A DNA stretch of 64,000 nt from Nocardia fusca NBRC 14340 (GTDB taxonomy: Bacteria > Actinomycetota > Actinomycetes > Mycobacteriales > Mycobacteriaceae): assembly GCF_001618425.1 (NCBI RefSeq), contig NZ_BDCU01000067.1, forward strand, positions 1 to 64,000, read 5' to 3'. The notes beneath the pieces were generated by a model. The model had not been told where the DNA came from. It worked only from the letters and a program-made list of their open reading frames with translations, and did not search any database. A program made the position numbers and the translations under genes. Of this stretch, positions 34,077-43,245 are shown piece by piece. Position 1 is the first letter of the stretch; every line of letters starts with the position of its first letter.

Positions 34077-36779
34077 CTAGACCGGCATCGTGAGCGCCGG
34101 TATATCGGCCGTGGTCTGGTCTCCGGATGTCGCCATCGTCTCGCTGTCCTGGCTCTTGTCGGCCGCGGCCTCCACACCCTTCGGGTGCTTGAACCCGGCG
34201 AACTCACCGAAGTCGCCTCCAGTATCCGACATTTCCGCCTCGAACTGCCGAAGCTCCCCGTTCACCACGGCTTCCACGGTGCCACTCTCCCCTTCTCCGA
34301 ACACGACCAGGATCGCGGTCCGGTATTCCGGGTCCCCGCTCGAACCGGTATCCGGCTCGTTCTTCTTCTCTCCGGTGTCGCCACCGACGGTCACCATCGC
34401 CGCGGGCCGGATCTGGGCCTCGCTGCCGGCCTGCGCGGGCACCGGCTCCGCCTGCTGCGACTCTTTCTTCGGCTGCCGGATGATCCAGGTGCCGATATCG
34501 CCGGTGGTCAGCTGGGCCGGATCGACAGCGGGACCGATGTCCTTCGGATCCGTAAAGGCCCCCGCGGTTCCCTGGTACGCGGCCTGGGCGTCGGTACCGC
34601 TCTTGTTCGCGAATGCACTGTCGAACGCCTGCGCCACGGCGAGCGGAATGCGCTGGACCCCCTTCGGGAACTGGTACGGCACCAGACCGTCGTCCCCAGG
34701 CACTCGCTTCGGCACGCCGGTGCCGGGCTGAGTGGAGGTGGCACCGTTGGGGGTACCGGCCGGGTGGTGCACGGCGGGCTGGGCCGGGGTCGCGGCGGCA
34801 TTGTTCGCGGCCGCCTGATTCGACCACGGCGTAGTTCCTACCGGCTGCTGGGCCTGCGGCAAGGTCGAGACGGCGGCCTGGTCGAAACGGGACGGATCGA
34901 GGTCGTCCATCTGGTCGGACATATTGCTGTCCGCCTGCCTTTGCTGCTCTTGCATGGCCTTTTGCTGAGCCATGAGTTGAAGCGGCAACATCATGTCCAT
35001 AAAGCTGCCCATCCCGCCCATCGATCCGGCGGACCCCAATTGGGAGGCGCCCGGGTTGAGTGCGGCGGCGCCCGGGTCGTAGGAGGCAGGGTTGACATTC
35101 GGGGGGTTGTTCGCCGCGCTCCCCAGGTTCTCGGCCTGCTCCCGGAACTTCTCGGTGGCGTCCTTCAGAGCCGAGGTGTCCGGAGTGGTGGCACTGCTGG
35201 TGCCGAGGTTGCCCGGGTCCCAGGGGTTGTTCACGCCGATCTGCGAACTATCCGGGGTATAGCCGGGATTGTTCATCTGGCCGGCATAACCACCGACCGA
35301 GTTGGCCAGGTTCTGAGCCGCGGCCGCGTCCTGCGCCGGGGTCTGGATGCCATCGGCCAAGTTCTGGTTCGCTTGCGCGGCAGTCTGGATCTCGTTGGCG
35401 AGCTCGGCGAATCCCTGGCCCAGTACGACGAGAACCTCCCTGTCCGAGCCGGTCTGCAGGCGTTCCACCATGAACCTGTTCGTGCCGACGATGAGCTTGC
35501 CGATATTCTCTTTGCCGCGCTTGCTGATCTCCTCCACGGTCGGCAGTACGTTCACCACGCTCTGCTGGGTTTCGGTCAGCTTCTTTCCCGCCTTGTCGAG
35601 CGAGAGCGACACGTCTCTATAGGTTGCGCCACCCTTGGCGCTGAAACCGGTGGGGTTCTGCACCGTTGTCGGCATCGCCGGAATCGGGGTGACCTTCAGG
35701 TCTTCCTTCTTCTTCAGATCGCCGAACATCTCGTAGGTATCCACCAGCGAATGCGCGTACGAATTGGAAGGGCCGCCGTACCACAGGGCAATACTGGGAT
35801 TGAGGCCCACCTCCGGGCGGAGCAGGAAACCCTGCCCCTTCTGGGGAGACGAGCCCTGCTCGAACGGTGACTGGCCCATCAGCCCCGCCGCCGCGGCGGG
35901 TTGGTAGCCGTCCCACATCAAGGGCACCCGGTTCCCCGCCGCACCCGGCTGGTCTCCGCCGGACCCGTCGGAAGAGAAGGGATTGCCGTGCTCATTGAAC
36001 GACATGAAGGCAGCCGAGCCGAGACCGACCAATAGGCCCCGTTGATACTTGTTGAAGTTGTCGGCTCGCTTACCTGCTTTCTTGACTGCCGCTTCGGCAT
36101 TTTTGAAGGCATCGTCCGCCGCGCTCTTCGCACTGTCGAGGTCGTCTCGCTTGGCATTCAGTTCGTTGAACTTGTCACCCGCCTTGTCGAGATCCTCTCT
36201 CGCCTTGTCACGTACCGACTCGGCGTCCCTGACTTTGTCTTTCGCCGCCTTCAGCTCGTCCCGTGCACTGTTCAACTCATCCCGCAGTACGACATTGTCC
36301 GGATCGGCTTGCGCCCTGCGCAAGGCATCGTCGTACTTTGTTTGCAGAGGCCCGAGTTCCGCGTTCGCCTGTCTGAGAGCGTCCTCGGCCTTGCCGAGAT
36401 CCGTCTGGGCGGCAGTGTGCGCTTTTTCCGCGTTCTCCAGCGCTTCCCGCTCCGCATCGGCGGTCGACTTGGCCGAGTTCGCCTCTTTCAAGGTGTCGTC
36501 GGCCGCGGTTTTCCCTTTCGCCATCTTCCACGAAATGAATCGATCCGCGCTGGCACCGGCCGCACCGCCGAGCATCCCGTAGAAGAATGCCCCACCGGTA
36601 TCCCCGCTGAAGCCCCCGTTGGCGACCGCATCACCCAATGCCCCGCCCGCACCACCGGCGACCGCACCGACGAACATCTGTTTCCCGAGGCCGGCGCTAC
36701 CGCCCTTGAGCGCGTGTTCGAGGCCGTAACTCACCCCCACATCGAGAACGAAGCCTGCGACATCCCGTAACTCGACCAC
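34077..36779 (-). CDS. Large glycine-zipper and coiled-coil ESX-locus protein
   Basis: The protein has 900 residues. The N-terminus (about 1-80) is a hydrophobic Gly/Ala-rich stretch (FVGAVAGGAGGALGDAV, YGMLGGAAGASAD). A long charged coiled coil (about 95-245) and a second short hydrophobic segment follow, then a long Asn/Gln/Pro-rich region. A C-terminal domain (about 700-870: RIPLAVAQAFDSAF, TDAQAAYQGT, TTGDIGTW, GEFAGFKHPKG) is shared with the 36788-39025 product. No signal peptide is seen. The parts suggest an exported protein that can insert in or span a membrane, like the large EspA/EspE substrates, but no direct homology to those is visible. Confidence 0.6.
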   Translation of the reverse strand: MVELRDVAGFVLDVGVSYGLEHALKGGSAGLGKQMFVGAVAGGAGGALGDAVANGGFSGDTGGAFFYGMLGGAAGASADRFISWKMAKGKTAADDTLKEANSAKSTADAEREALENAEKAHTAAQTDLGKAEDALRQANAELGPLQTKYDDALRRAQADPDNVVLRDELNSARDELKAAKDKVRDAESVRDKAREDLDKAGDKFNELNAKRDDLDSAKSAADDAFKNAEAAVKKAGKRADNFNKYQRGLLVGLGSAAFMSFNEHGNPFSSDGSGGDQPGAAGNRVPLMWDGYQPAAAAGLMGQSPFEQGSSPQKGQGFLLRPEVGLNPSIALWYGGPSNSYAHSLVDTYEMFGDLKKKEDLKVTPIPAMPTTVQNPTGFSAKGGATYRDVSLSLDKAGKKLTETQQSVVNVLPTVEEISKRGKENIGKLIVGTNRFMVERLQTGSDREVLVVLGQGFAELANEIQTAAQANQNLADGIQTPAQDAAAAQNLANSVGGYAGQMNNPGYTPDSSQIGVNNPWDPGNLGTSSATTPDTSALKDATEKFREQAENLGSAANNPPNVNPASYDPGAAALNPGASQLGSAGSMGGMGSFMDMMLPLQLMAQQKAMQEQQRQADSNMSDQMDDLDPSRFDQAAVSTLPQAQQPVGTTPWSNQAAANNAAATPAQPAVHHPAGTPNGATSTQPGTGVPKRVPGDDGLVPYQFPKGVQRIPLAVAQAFDSAFANKSGTDAQAAYQGTAGAFTDPKDIGPAVDPAQLTTGDIGTWIIRQPKKESQQAEPVPAQAGSEAQIRPAAMVTVGGDTGEKKNEPDTGSSGDPEYRTAILVVFGEGESGTVEAVVNGELRQFEAEMSDTGGDFGEFAGFKHPKGVEAAADKSQDSETMATSGDQTTADIPALTMPV

Positions 36780-36787
36780 TGAGCCTC

Positions 36788-39025
36788 CTACACAGATACC
36801 GTGGCGCCGGCGCCCGCCGGGTCGGCGGGGGCACCGGGAACGGCAGTCGCGGCGGACTCGTCCGGCACCTTATCGATACCGGGCGGATGGAAGATACCGA
36901 CGAATCCGCCGAATTCACCCGCCTCGTCGCGCATCTGCGACAACTCGGTGACCTTTACCAACGCACCGTCGACCACCGCCTCGAGTACATCCTGGCCGTC
37001 GAACCGGACGAGTACGGCGGTCCGCTCCTCCCACGCGCCGACATCGCCGGTCACCGTCTCGCTCGGATCGATCCGGCGCCCTATCCGTTTCGGATCGGTC
37101 CACTCCGCGGGTGTCCCGGTGTACGCCGCGCGCGCATCGGTGGCCGATGCGTTACCGAATGCCGCGTCCAGCCCACGCGCCACCACGGCGGAAACCTCTA
37201 CGGTCCGGCCGTCCGGGACGGTGTAGACCACCGTGCCCTTGGCGTCGGGAGTGTGCGCGGGCAGCGGATTCCCGGGCGGCCGCCCGGAATCGGGACGAGC
37301 CACAGCAGGCCTCGTCTCGCCACTCGGTGCGGCGGCCTGCGGCTGTGCCGGCTGCTGCGCTGCGGGCACGCCGTTGACCGCAGGCGCGGGCACGGGCCCC
37401 GGGGCCGCGTATGCCTCGGGCCGTTCCCGCCCGTCCCGATGGTCCTTCTCCGGATCCGCCCGGGCGCCCGGACGGTTGTTGCCCATCAGAGCCTGCATCA
37501 ACGACGGGAGCACCATCGAATTCAGTGCTGATCCCATGGCGTTTCCCGCGGCGGACACCGCCGGAACCGCCGCGGCCGCAACCGGCGAGGCATCGGGGGT
37601 GGTGATTGCCGTGCCGAGCTCACCGGCAGTGCCGGCAGCACCGGCGACCGGGTTATCGGCCCCTGCGCGATCGGCGCCGGTGTCCGAGCCGGCGTTACTC
37701 GTGAGATCCCACGGGGTGGGCGCGGGAACCGTCGAGGGACTCGTCTGCGCGGTCGGCCAGGTCCGGTTGCCGGCGGCGGCCGCGGCGTCGTAGTAGGGAT
37801 CGTAGCCGTTGTTCGCGGGGGTGGTCGCTGTGGTTCCCGGCTTCTGTCCGCTGTCTTCGGTGTTCGGTTTCTCGGACTCGGTCTTCGCACCCAGGGCCTC
37901 GAATGCTTGTGCGTAATAGGTGAGTATCGACGCGGCAGTCGTGTAAGCACCGTCGACGAGTACGATCGCGTACACATCCTCGCTCGGCAGGCCGGCACCC
38001 AGGCTGTTCGGGTTGATCTGGAATACCGGTAGACCGGTGTACTGGCTCTTCTTCTGCGAATACTCGGAGTAGAGTGCGCCGATACGCTTCATGTCCCGCG
38101 GGTCCAGTTCGGCGAACTCCGCGAGCGACTTCACCGACTGTGCGAAATCCCCGCGGCCGGCTGCACACAGCTGGCTCGTCTGGGCGTTCGCCTCCTCGAC
38201 CGTCGCCGCCTTGGACCGCAGCTCGGCCATGCGGCTCCGCATCTTCTCGACCAACTGGGGATAGTTCGCGATCCGGGCCTTGTCCTCCCCGGAGATGTCA
38301 CCGACCGCCAGTTCCTTCGGCGGGTCGAGTTTGCCGGGCTTCTCCCCGAAACTGTTCCAGTACCCCACGTAGGCGGTGGGCAGGGTGCGATAGGTTGCCT
38401 CGATCGGCGCGGTCAGTTCCAGTTCCTTCGGCAAGCGAGCCGGGTCGGGCATCATGATATGGGGCATCTTGTCCGGGATGGTGGAGAGCTCCTGCTCACT
38501 GATATCGATCAGTGGAATGTCGGGATACCCCGTGTACTTGTACCATTTATTACGGATGTCGTCCGGAGCATTCTCGATCACGCCCATGTAATACGGGGTG
38601 AAGGCCGTATTCAACAGGCCCACATAGGTCTTCCACGGCGACAAGTGGGCGCCTCCGAGCAGCTCGGGAATTCGCTTGGCGAACAGCCCGGACCGCTGGA
38701 ACGCAATTTTTTCCGCACCGGCGCCCATCCCCCGGGCTATATCCAGCGAATGCCCTTGGCGGAGCAGCCCGCCGACAATCCCCTTGGCCGGGCCCCTGAA
38801 CGCCACGCCACCCAGGCCACCGACCAGCCCACCCGCGACACCCAGACCGGCTCCCATCAAGATGTTCTCGTCTTTGAAACCAGCCGCGACCCCGCCGGCG
38901 ATACCTCCGGCCACCGCGGCCCCGAGGGGCCCGCCGACTGCGAAGCCGGCCACGCTCACGGCGCCTACCGCGATATCGGCACCGTGTTCGCTGAAGAAGT
39001 CACCTACTCCGTCCCAGAGAGCCAC
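36788..39025 (-). CDS. Large glycine-zipper ESX-locus protein, paralogue of the 34077-36779 product
   Basis: The protein has 745 residues. The N-terminal 95 or so contain three Gly/Ala-rich hydrophobic stretches (GAVSVAGFAVGGPLGAAVAG, GAGLGVAGGLVGGLGG). A folded soluble region (about 110-385), a Pro/Ala/Thr-rich linker and a C-terminal domain (about 610-725: VARGLDAAFGNASATDARAA, VTGDVGAWEERTAVLVRFDG, GEFGGFVGIFHPPG) follow. That last domain is shared with the downstream neighbour. It is the first gene of a long minus-strand operon reaching to 28225. Two tandem inverted repeats lie 141-172 bp upstream, in the region divergent from the VirB6-like gene. Confidence 0.6.
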   Translation of the reverse strand: MALWDGVGDFFSEHGADIAVGAVSVAGFAVGGPLGAAVAGGIAGGVAAGFKDENILMGAGLGVAGGLVGGLGGVAFRGPAKGIVGGLLRQGHSLDIARGMGAGAEKIAFQRSGLFAKRIPELLGGAHLSPWKTYVGLLNTAFTPYYMGVIENAPDDIRNKWYKYTGYPDIPLIDISEQELSTIPDKMPHIMMPDPARLPKELELTAPIEATYRTLPTAYVGYWNSFGEKPGKLDPPKELAVGDISGEDKARIANYPQLVEKMRSRMAELRSKAATVEEANAQTSQLCAAGRGDFAQSVKSLAEFAELDPRDMKRIGALYSEYSQKKSQYTGLPVFQINPNSLGAGLPSEDVYAIVLVDGAYTTAASILTYYAQAFEALGAKTESEKPNTEDSGQKPGTTATTPANNGYDPYYDAAAAAGNRTWPTAQTSPSTVPAPTPWDLTSNAGSDTGADRAGADNPVAGAAGTAGELGTAITTPDASPVAAAAVPAVSAAGNAMGSALNSMVLPSLMQALMGNNRPGARADPEKDHRDGRERPEAYAAPGPVPAPAVNGVPAAQQPAQPQAAAPSGETRPAVARPDSGRPPGNPLPAHTPDAKGTVVYTVPDGRTVEVSAVVARGLDAAFGNASATDARAAYTGTPAEWTDPKRIGRRIDPSETVTGDVGAWEERTAVLVRFDGQDVLEAVVDGALVKVTELSQMRDEAGEFGGFVGIFHPPGIDKVPDESAATAVPGAPADPAGAGATVSV

Positions 39026-39165
39026 GGCCTCACCTGCCGATGGCGGGGACGCTCGGTGTCGGTGTCATGCGGTTGACACCAGCGCTGCGGGCAGGCACTC
39101 CGGATCGGCCGAACCGAGATCGCAGACACCGGCAGCCGACCATGCGCGCCTCTCCTTCCTGACAG

Positions 39166-39181
39166 ACCCCATTGTCGGGGA
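39166..39181. promoter_or_regulatory. ACCCC-N6-GGGGA inverted repeat, site f1
   Basis: ACCCC (39166-39170), ATTGTC, GGGGA (39177-39181). It abuts a second copy (39182-39197). The pair lies in the divergent region between the glycine-zipper operon and the T4SS-like VirB6 gene and could serve both. Confidence 0.5.
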
Positions 39182-39197
39182 TTCCCACCGAGGGGAA
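39182..39197. promoter_or_regulatory. TTCCC-N6-GGGAA inverted repeat, site f2
   Basis: TTCCC (39182-39186), ACCGAG, GGGAA (39193-39197), perfect arms, directly next to f1. It is 113 bp upstream of the small plus-strand frame at 39310 and 157 bp upstream of the minus-strand start at 39025. Confidence 0.6.
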
Positions 39198-39309
39198 GCG
39201 GTGACCTGGTGCGACACGTCATCATCGAGTCAGCGACTCGTAAATCGATGTGCACCAAAACGCCCTCTATCCAACGAGGCCCGGATTCAGGCGCAGGAGG
39301 AACAACCGG

Positions 39310-39438
39310 ATGAACCTGCGTTGTACCCGGTCGGCGAACGGCCGCCGGGAATTACTCGTACAACAAGTGCGCCGGATCGCCGGCCGTCCCGCCACCACCG
39401 GTCGATCTCACCGGCACCTGGTGGTGAGTGCTGTATGA
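39310..39438 (+). CDS. 42-residue basic leader-like peptide before the VirB6-like gene
   Basis: The ATG at 39310 is preceded by AGGAGG at 9 bp, by far the strongest ribosome-binding site I noticed in the window. The frame ends in TGA overlapping the ATG of the VirB6-like gene (ATGA), so translation of the two would be coupled. The peptide is very basic (many Arg) and contains a TTA codon, rare in such GC-rich DNA. It could be a leader controlling expression of the membrane protein or a small protein in its own right. No family is recognised. Confidence 0.45.
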   Translation: MNLRCTRSANGRRELLVQQVRRIAGRPATTGRSHRHLVVSAV

Positions 39439-41753
39439 CGGCGTTGATCCAGCTTTCCCGGCACGCCCGCGACCTCCGATGTCGCCGCGCGGACGACACC
39501 GGCTGGGACCCCCTGCGCTACTACCCGGACACCCTTGTCCGACGGGTCCGGAACTGGCTCGCCGAACATCCGTGGCATCGGCGGACGCTGTGGGTCCTGG
39601 GTATCCTCTTTTTGTTCGTCGTATTTCCGGGAATAGTCGGTGTCGTAGCGACTGCGCAGGTCAGCAGTGGTGTCTCGCAAATCGACGGCCTGGGCTGGAT
39701 GAACATCACCGACTCCAACGGCGTACCGCTGTCGAGCTATACCTTCGCCTCGAACCGAGGGAGTCTGCTCAATCCCGCTTACACCGTGCTGTGGACGATA
39801 CTCGGCCTGGAGTTCGTGGGCTATATGGCCATTGTGACCACAGCCATCTGGATCGTCGGGTTCACCTTCGGCTTCACCTGGCTCGACATGTTCGCCAATG
39901 CGCTGAACGGTGTCGCCACCGCGCTGTCCTATCAGATCGCCACCCCGATGATGCTGATCACCGCCGCGACGATCGGCACATTCTTCGTGGCCTGGTTCAT
40001 CGTCCGCGGCTTCCCCAGCAAAGCCACCATGCAGGTGATCACCATGCTGGGTGTCGCCATCATCGGTCCGGTCTTCCTTGCCGAACCCCTTGCCGATGTC
40101 CTGTCCTCCGACGGCCTGCTCACCCAGGGCAGGGACGTGGGCATCTCGGTCGCGGCCGGACTCACCGGTGACAGCAGCCCCAATCCGGTCCTGCTGGTGA
40201 AAACCATGCAGGAAGACCTTGCGGACAACTTCGCCCGGAAACCCGTACAGGTGTGGAACTTCGGGGAGGTGGTCGACAACTACGCGGCCTGCGAGTCGGC
40301 GTGGTCCTCGGGAGTGCTCTCGGGTAACGACGACAATATCCTCAAGGGCATCAAACAATGCGGTAACAGCTCGGCGTATTCCAAGGCCGACAATCCCTCG
40401 ATGGGCCAGGTCGGTACCGGAATCATCCTGCTGATCTGCGCGACACTGTTGCTCGCCTTCGCGGTCTATCTCGGGCTGAAGGTCATGAAGGCGGCCATGA
40501 ACACGATCTACCACGGCTTCATGTCCATATTCGGCTTCGCGGCCGGCGGTTTCATCTACGGCCCGACACAGACTTTCCTGGTGCGCAATATCGTCGACGG
40601 ACTGATCGCCGCCGCTCGCATGACCGTGTTCACGATCTTTCTCGGTGTCTACATCCTGTTCATGAGCAACCTCTTCGACCAGGCGCGGGGGCAGGTGATG
40701 TCGGTCATCGTCATTGCCTGTGTAGTCGAGATCGTGGCGATCTCCCAGATCCGGCGGCTCAATCGCAGCCTGTCCCGTGGCAACGACTGGGTCGCGAACC
40801 GGTTCTCCCTGGCGATCCAGGGTAACCAGTCCGGATCAGGGGGCGGTGGCGGAACAGCTATCGGCATGGGCGGAATGGGCGGCGGCGGTGGCGGCGGTGG
40901 TAGCGGCGGCTCACTGAGCGGTCTCGCCGCGATCGCTGCTCTGAACACGATCAACAGCTCGCCGATCACCGGCTGGTTGATGGCTGCGACACCGGGTCCA
41001 CTCAACCCGCTCGCCCGCGGCAAGAAGATGTCCGATCTGGCCAATATCAAGACAGCGGACTCGCGAATAGAGCTCTACCAGTGGGGCACGCTGGGTCGCG
41101 CGAACTGGTTGCGCAAGGCGGAGGCCCGGGCCAATCCGTACGGCGGTATGGCCGACCCGCTGGGTGCCGCGAATGCGCTCGACGGCCTCGGCGACAGCCG
41201 GGTACCGGACAGCTATCTGGCCGCTGTGCTCCGCGCCGGCCACGCGCCGGACGAGCAGGTCCACCAGGTTCTTCGTGCGCAGGCCGCGATGAAGGCGAGT
41301 ATGTCGACCAATCCGTACGGCTGGGGACCGCTGCAGAAGGCGCTCGCCGCTTCCCGCGCGGTCGAGAACCATCTGCGGCCGACGGACACCGACTCGACCA
41401 AACGAGCGTTCGCGGCGCAGGCCGTCGTGGCCGCCGAGAACTTCGCCCGGCACACCAGCGCACCGCCTCCCGGCGCGGTGATCAACCACGGATTCGTGGG
41501 CAGGGTCCGGCAGAACTGGGATTCCGACCTCGCTCTCCGCACGGCGATCACCCCGGACGAATGGAACGCGGTCGGTCGCAACACCCGCTGGGCCATTGCC
41601 AGTGAGGTGTCGGAATCGTTCCGTTCCGCCGCCAACCAGTACTACAACACCCCGACGGAAACCGCCCGGCGCGAGCTGGCCAGGTGGAGTACCCGCGTCG
41701 CGAATCTGGACCATCTCGATCCGGGTTCGGGATTGGACCCGTGGGATACGTAG
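39435..41753 (+). CDS. VirB6/TcpH-like polytopic membrane protein of a type IV-like secretion apparatus
   Basis: The protein has 772 residues. One N-terminal helix (about 55-75), then a cluster of five or more helices between about 115 and 450, are interrupted by a predicted outside loop of about 130 residues. A Gly-rich linker and a soluble, presumably cytosolic, C-terminal part of about 230 residues follow. This is the plan of the Gram-positive VirB6 homologues such as TcpH, the channel core of conjugation systems. A longer frame back to 38676 lies opposite the glycine-zipper gene and is not used. It is convergent with the rest of the T4SS-like genes, with a strong terminator in between. 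Confidence 0.75.
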   Translation: MTALIQLSRHARDLRCRRADDTGWDPLRYYPDTLVRRVRNWLAEHPWHRRTLWVLGILFLFVVFPGIVGVVATAQVSSGVSQIDGLGWMNITDSNGVPLSSYTFASNRGSLLNPAYTVLWTILGLEFVGYMAIVTTAIWIVGFTFGFTWLDMFANALNGVATALSYQIATPMMLITAATIGTFFVAWFIVRGFPSKATMQVITMLGVAIIGPVFLAEPLADVLSSDGLLTQGRDVGISVAAGLTGDSSPNPVLLVKTMQEDLADNFARKPVQVWNFGEVVDNYAACESAWSSGVLSGNDDNILKGIKQCGNSSAYSKADNPSMGQVGTGIILLICATLLLAFAVYLGLKVMKAAMNTIYHGFMSIFGFAAGGFIYGPTQTFLVRNIVDGLIAAARMTVFTIFLGVYILFMSNLFDQARGQVMSVIVIACVVEIVAISQIRRLNRSLSRGNDWVANRFSLAIQGNQSGSGGGGGTAIGMGGMGGGGGGGGSGGSLSGLAAIAALNTINSSPITGWLMAATPGPLNPLARGKKMSDLANIKTADSRIELYQWGTLGRANWLRKAEARANPYGGMADPLGAANALDGLGDSRVPDSYLAAVLRAGHAPDEQVHQVLRAQAAMKASMSTNPYGWGPLQKALAASRAVENHLRPTDTDSTKRAFAAQAVVAAENFARHTSAPPPGAVINHGFVGRVRQNWDSDLALRTAITPDEWNAVGRNTRWAIASEVSESFRSAANQYYNTPTETARRELARWSTRVANLDHLDPGSGLDPWDT

Positions 41754-41766
41754 CCGGCGCAATCCG

Positions 41767-41795
41767 CGGGCCCGGTGGATCTCCCACCGGGCCCG
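41767..41795. terminator. Bidirectional hairpin terminator
   Basis: A 12-bp perfect stem (41767-41778 with 41784-41795, CGGGCCCGGTGG arm) with a 5-nt loop, followed on the plus strand by TATCTTTT. It separates the converging VirB6-like and NlpC/P60 genes. Confidence 0.75.
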
Positions 41796-41802
41796 TATCT
41801 TT

Positions 41803-43245
41803 TCAGGCGAAGCGACGGGCCTCGTAGCTGCGCGGCAGACTCGTGATCTTCACATTCTCGCCGGTTCGGGGCGCATGGACAACCTGCCCGTTGCCGATGT
41901 ACATCATCACATGACCCATCTGACCGTTCTTCATGCTGGTCGACGGGAAGATCAGATCCCCTGGTTGGATATCGCGGGGGTTCACAGCGGGTAGCTGCCG
42001 GTACTGGTCGTTGGCGATACGGGGAATGTTCACTCCTGCCCGCGCCGCGGCGTATTGCGTAAGCCCCGAACAGTCGAAGCTGTTCGGACCCTCGGCGCCC
42101 CACACATAGGGGTCACCGATCTGGGCGAGCGCGGTCTTGACCGCGAATTGCGCACGCTCGGAACCGCCTTGAACGCTCGCCGCGGCGGCGCTGAACTTGA
42201 CTCCCCCGGGCAACGGCTTGCCGATGATGTTGTACAGATACTGGTTGGTGAGCTGATTTATCGCCGACGCCGTATCACCGTTGTTGGCCGTACCCCCGGA
42301 TACGATCTTGTGCGCGGTCTGCAGGGCGGCGGTCAGGATCTGGCGGACCTTTTGCTGCCCTTCTTTGGTGTAGGCCATCGGTCCCAGCTCGGCCAGGGCA
42401 TCGTTCGTCATCTTCAGCAGGCGACGCACAGCGTTCTGGTCGACCTTGTTGGAGGTTCCGAGCGTGTTGAGGTAGTTGACGAACTGCTTGTCCAGATTGT
42501 TGAAGGCAGTGGCGCGGTTGGCCTGGAACAACCGCTTGGCCTTGACCATCTGCGGCCCGTCACCACTGCCCGCGTCCGAGTCGGCGGCCTTATCCCGCAG
42601 TTTCTTCATTCCGGGGTCGGTCGGCTCACCCTCGCCGTAGACGGACTCCAGGGCTTTCAGCGCATTCATCGCCTGTTGGGACTCCGGATCCATGGCGGTG
42701 CCGCCACCCGCCGCGGCAGGCGCCGCACCGCCCCCGGAACCACCGCCGAGTAGACCCGACAGCGCCGACCCGATCATCGGCAGCAGAGCGGCGCCGGCCA
42801 TCATGGCCATCGGCGCCATCTGGGCCACGGTCTCCGGGTCGACCAGCGGTTCGGGTTCCGGCCGGTCCTCGTCCCGGGCAGGAGGAGGAGCAGGAGCCGG
42901 TGCAGCGACCTGCGGTGGCGCCTGAGCCGTAGAAGTCGCGGATGAGGGGGTCGGCGCGGTCGGCGCCGTCACCGGAGGCGGCGATACCGCCGGACCGGGT
43001 GCGGGCGCGACCGCGGGAGCCGATGCGGGCGGCGCGGAACCGGCCGCCGGAGGAGCGGTTACGTTCGGCGGCGGCGAAGCGGGCGGTGGCGCGGGCGCCC
43101 CCGGCACCGAGCCGTTCTTCCCGCCACCCCAGGTTCGCCGCTCACCGGGCTTCCCCGGATCCCCCGGCTGGGCGTCGCCGCCGTCGCGTTCCTCCCCGAC
43201 GAGATCGATCTCGATCGGATACGGGCCGATTTCCGCGCTGGTCAC
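41803..43245 (-). CDS. NlpC/P60 peptidoglycan hydrolase of the T4SS-like block (TcpG-like)
   Basis: The protein has 480 residues. A Pro/Ala-rich disordered N-terminus (about 20-125), a hydrophobic Met/Gly-rich stretch and a helical domain (about 180-330) lead to a C-terminal NlpC/P60 domain (about 350-480). Catalytic residues are visible: Cys in SFDCSGLTQYAAARAG, His in GQMGHVMMYIGNGQ, then VVHAPRTGENV. In Gram-positive T4SS such enzymes open the wall for the channel. The helical part resembles those at 23318 and 24472. It starts with GTG, overlapping the stop of the upstream gene. No signal peptide is evident. Confidence 0.8.
   Translation of the reverse strand: MTSAEIGPYPIEIDLVGEERDGGDAQPGDPGKPGERRTWGGGKNGSVPGAPAPPPASPPPNVTAPPAAGSAPPASAPAVAPAPGPAVSPPPVTAPTAPTPSSATSTAQAPPQVAAPAPAPPPARDEDRPEPEPLVDPETVAQMAPMAMMAGAALLPMIGSALSGLLGGGSGGGAAPAAAGGGTAMDPESQQAMNALKALESVYGEGEPTDPGMKKLRDKAADSDAGSGDGPQMVKAKRLFQANRATAFNNLDKQFVNYLNTLGTSNKVDQNAVRRLLKMTNDALAELGPMAYTKEGQQKVRQILTAALQTAHKIVSGGTANNGDTASAINQLTNQYLYNIIGKPLPGGVKFSAAAASVQGGSERAQFAVKTALAQIGDPYVWGAEGPNSFDCSGLTQYAAARAGVNIPRIANDQYRQLPAVNPRDIQPGDLIFPSTSMKNGQMGHVMMYIGNGQVVHAPRTGENVKITSLPRSYEARRFA

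Noticed and set aside
38676..39434. Long plus-strand upstream extension of the VirB6-like frame
   Set aside because: It lies antisense to the start of the glycine-zipper gene and has Pro/Ala/Arg-rich composition typical of a shadow frame. The ATG at 39435 is supported by overlap with the upstream small frame and by the first membrane segment following soon after.
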